A stretch of 64,000 nucleotides of DNA. Origin: Axinella damicornis. Lineage: Eukaryota > Porifera > Demospongiae > Axinellida > Axinellidae. The stretch covers positions 7,558,208 to 7,622,207 of the forward strand of contig OZ007512.1 in NCBI GenBank assembly GCA_963931865.1, written 5' to 3'. The notes under the pieces are model-generated. The model was not told where the DNA came from. It was given only the letters and a program-made list of their open reading frames with translations, and did not search any database. Position 1 is the stretch's first letter, and each line of letters starts with the position of its first letter. Positions 62,600-64,000 of the stretch are shown in pieces. The position numbers and the translations under genes are program-made.

Positions 62600-62770
62600 T
62601 TCCTCTCGCTCCCCCTCCCTCTGTCCCCCCCTCCCTCCCTCCCTCCCTCCCTCCCTCCCTCCCTCCCTCCCTCCCTCCCTCCCTCCCTCCCTCCCACCTC
62701 CCTCCCTCTCTCCCTCCCTCCCTCCCTCCCTCCATCCCTCTTGCCTTCCCTCCTTCCCTCCCTCCCCCTC
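62600..62770 (+). repeat. (CCCT)n pyrimidine tract
   Basis: About 170 bp of CCCT, adjacent to less regular CT-rich sequence from 62490. Confidence 0.95.
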
Positions 62771-62787
62771 TCCTCCTCTCGTTCTAG

Positions 62788-62844
62788 ACATGACCTAGAC
62801 ACGTGGTTGAAATTGGTGTGTGGATTGAATACAAACGTGAGAAG
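62788..62844 (+). CDS. Exon-like stretch, unidentified
   Basis: HDLDTWLKLVCGLNTNVRR between CTCGTTCTAG and GTGAGT, both good splice signals. Only 19 codons; family unknown. It may continue the gene at 61468. Confidence 0.35.
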
Positions 62845-62921
62845 GTGAGTCTCCTGGCTTGACAGTGAACATGCTGGGTACTACAATACTAGCGAAGGTG
62901 TACGCCTTACTGTACATTTTC

Positions 62922-62976
62922 AGTAGCCTTCCCACCCCAGCATTTATCGCTTGTATTAAGGCCAGGCAATGAGGCT
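62922..62976. mobile_element. CTCGTTCCCAG-family relic
   Basis: TAGCCTTCCCACCCCAGCAT and GGCCAGGCAATGAGGCTA around a short spacer. Confidence 0.6.
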
Positions 62977-63099
62977 ATATTTTCAGTACACTTACTGGTA
63001 TCATTTGCTGTTCTGAAGATTTGACATTGACCACCTTTTGTAACTATAGAGCTACATTTTCATATAGACCATTTTTGCTGATCTCACAACTGCTCCATG

Positions 63100-63390
63100 A
63101 CTACACCCATACACCCACTCACCCCACACTGCATCCTCAAACCTGCCTATACCCTCACACCCTCATACCCACACACCCTAACACCCACACACTTATCCCA
63201 CACCCCCTCTTGCCAATGCATCCTCATACCCACACACCCACACACCCTCACACCCTCACTTCCACACACCCACACACCCTCACACCCACACATCCTCACA
63301 CCACACACCCTCACTCCTACACACCCACACCCTCACACCCACACCCACACATGCGTCCTCACACCCACATGCCCTCATACCCACACAAAG
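63100..63390 (+). repeat. CACACCCTCA-type minisatellite
   Basis: Degenerate 6- to 12-base units of CACACACCCTCA over about 290 bp. Confidence 0.93.
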
Positions 63391-63849
63391 ATTGAAATCT
63401 TCCCACATAGACCATCGAAATGGAGTCAAACAATAGCAAATAGCAAAAAACTGCTCTACGTATGTGTACCTGACTGAAGTCATGGCGCTCCGTTTTGCTG
63501 TATTTTGGCTATTTCCTACTTTTCATAACTATTCGTAACATTGGCTCCACAAGTCCCATCAGGACACGCAGGAAACTTCATGCTTCGACATGACTTATGT
63601 ATTCCACATTTTGAATGTGATTGAAGTGCAAAGTACTGGCAAAACCTGCAGACATGTTCTGTGATCACACACTCCTCTGTCTCCCTGCAGTACCACTTGG
63701 TGAGTCACCTTTGACCTCTGCAGTAACCTCACCCCCTTCCCCACCCCCCATCACCAACGACTCTGGTATGCAGCTTAATCACTGTGCAGTTTAGTAGCAC
63801 TTGCATAGACCCAACAGGTAACGGTTCAAGACTCATGTTGCCAGAATAA

Positions 63850-63980
63850 GGTATGAGGGAATTTCCAGACGGTACCTTACCTTCGAACTTTCCGACACTG
63901 TACTGTAGTAAACAAAAACTGCTGCTGCATGGAAGTGAAAGCTGGGACAGCTAGTGTCCGGGAATTCTCTACCGTCTGGA
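63850..63980 (+). repeat. Dispersed repeat shared with 18665-18840
   Basis: CCTTCGAACTTTCCGACACTG, ACAAAAACTGCTGC and GTGAAAGCTGGGACA match in order. The short GGAATTTCCAGACGG and CCGTCTGGAATCC near its two ends are inverted, so it may be a MITE of about 130 bp. Confidence 0.65.
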
Positions 63981-64000
63981 ATCCACTCCCTTACTTACAT

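Noticed and set aside
63021..63477. Thr-Pro-His-rich frames
   Set aside because: They are produced by the CACACCCTCA minisatellite.

Overview
The window looks like nuclear DNA of an animal, most likely a marine invertebrate; nothing seen fixes the phylum. The evidence is short exons with GT/AG splice sites encoding parts of eukaryotic or metazoan genes (FTSJ1-type tRNA methyltransferase, PRPP-synthetase-associated protein, ERCC6/CSB helicase, a TLDc-domain protein, a cAMP-receptor/GPR157-like receptor), a CR1/L2-like LINE, Ty3/gypsy remnants, and very many short inverted-repeat DNA elements. No operons, bacterial signals or CRISPR arrays are seen. One 200-base assembly gap lies at 7254-7453.

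Layout. 1-4.4 kb: a Ty3/gypsy remnant on the minus strand (gag joined to the last codons of pol) with LTR pieces. 5-12.6 kb: MITEs, a large GGGA tract, the gap, a 940-bp inverted-repeat element, a 30-bp minisatellite and a CCCT tract. 13.7-17.7 kb (+): a decayed PRPSAP-like gene. 18-26.7 kb: repeats with a TLDc exon pair at 22.3-22.7 kb. 27.2-30.6 kb (+): a decayed ERCC6-like helicase. 31-36 kb: mostly repeats. 36.7-37.2 kb (+): a receptor fragment with in-frame stops. 37.3-40.95 kb (-): a 5'-truncated LINE whose ORF1 begins inside a PHD finger. 41.5-43.2 kb: a 1.7-kb foldback transposon with a perfect 9-bp target duplication. 47.5-57.0 kb (-): FTSJ1-like exons, with extra decayed copies of three of them. 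57.5-57.7 kb: eight copies of TCACGCGTTGCC upstream of a TATA box. 59.0-61.0 kb (+): a second, catalytically dead Ty3/gypsy element. 61.2-64 kb: repeats and two unidentified exon-like stretches.

The genes do not form a pathway. No host gene is demonstrably intact: PRPSAP, ERCC6 and FTSJ1 each show at least one frameshift or lost motif, which means either pseudogenes or uncorrected assembly errors. The most notable feature is the mobile DNA. One hairpin family with ends TCTCGTTCCCAG/CTGGGAACGAGA recurs about twenty times and, where flanks are readable, sits between direct repeats of up to 15 bp, unusually long for a DNA transposon. Other families include TTAA-flanked elements, a hAT-type MITE and the Mutator-like foldback element.
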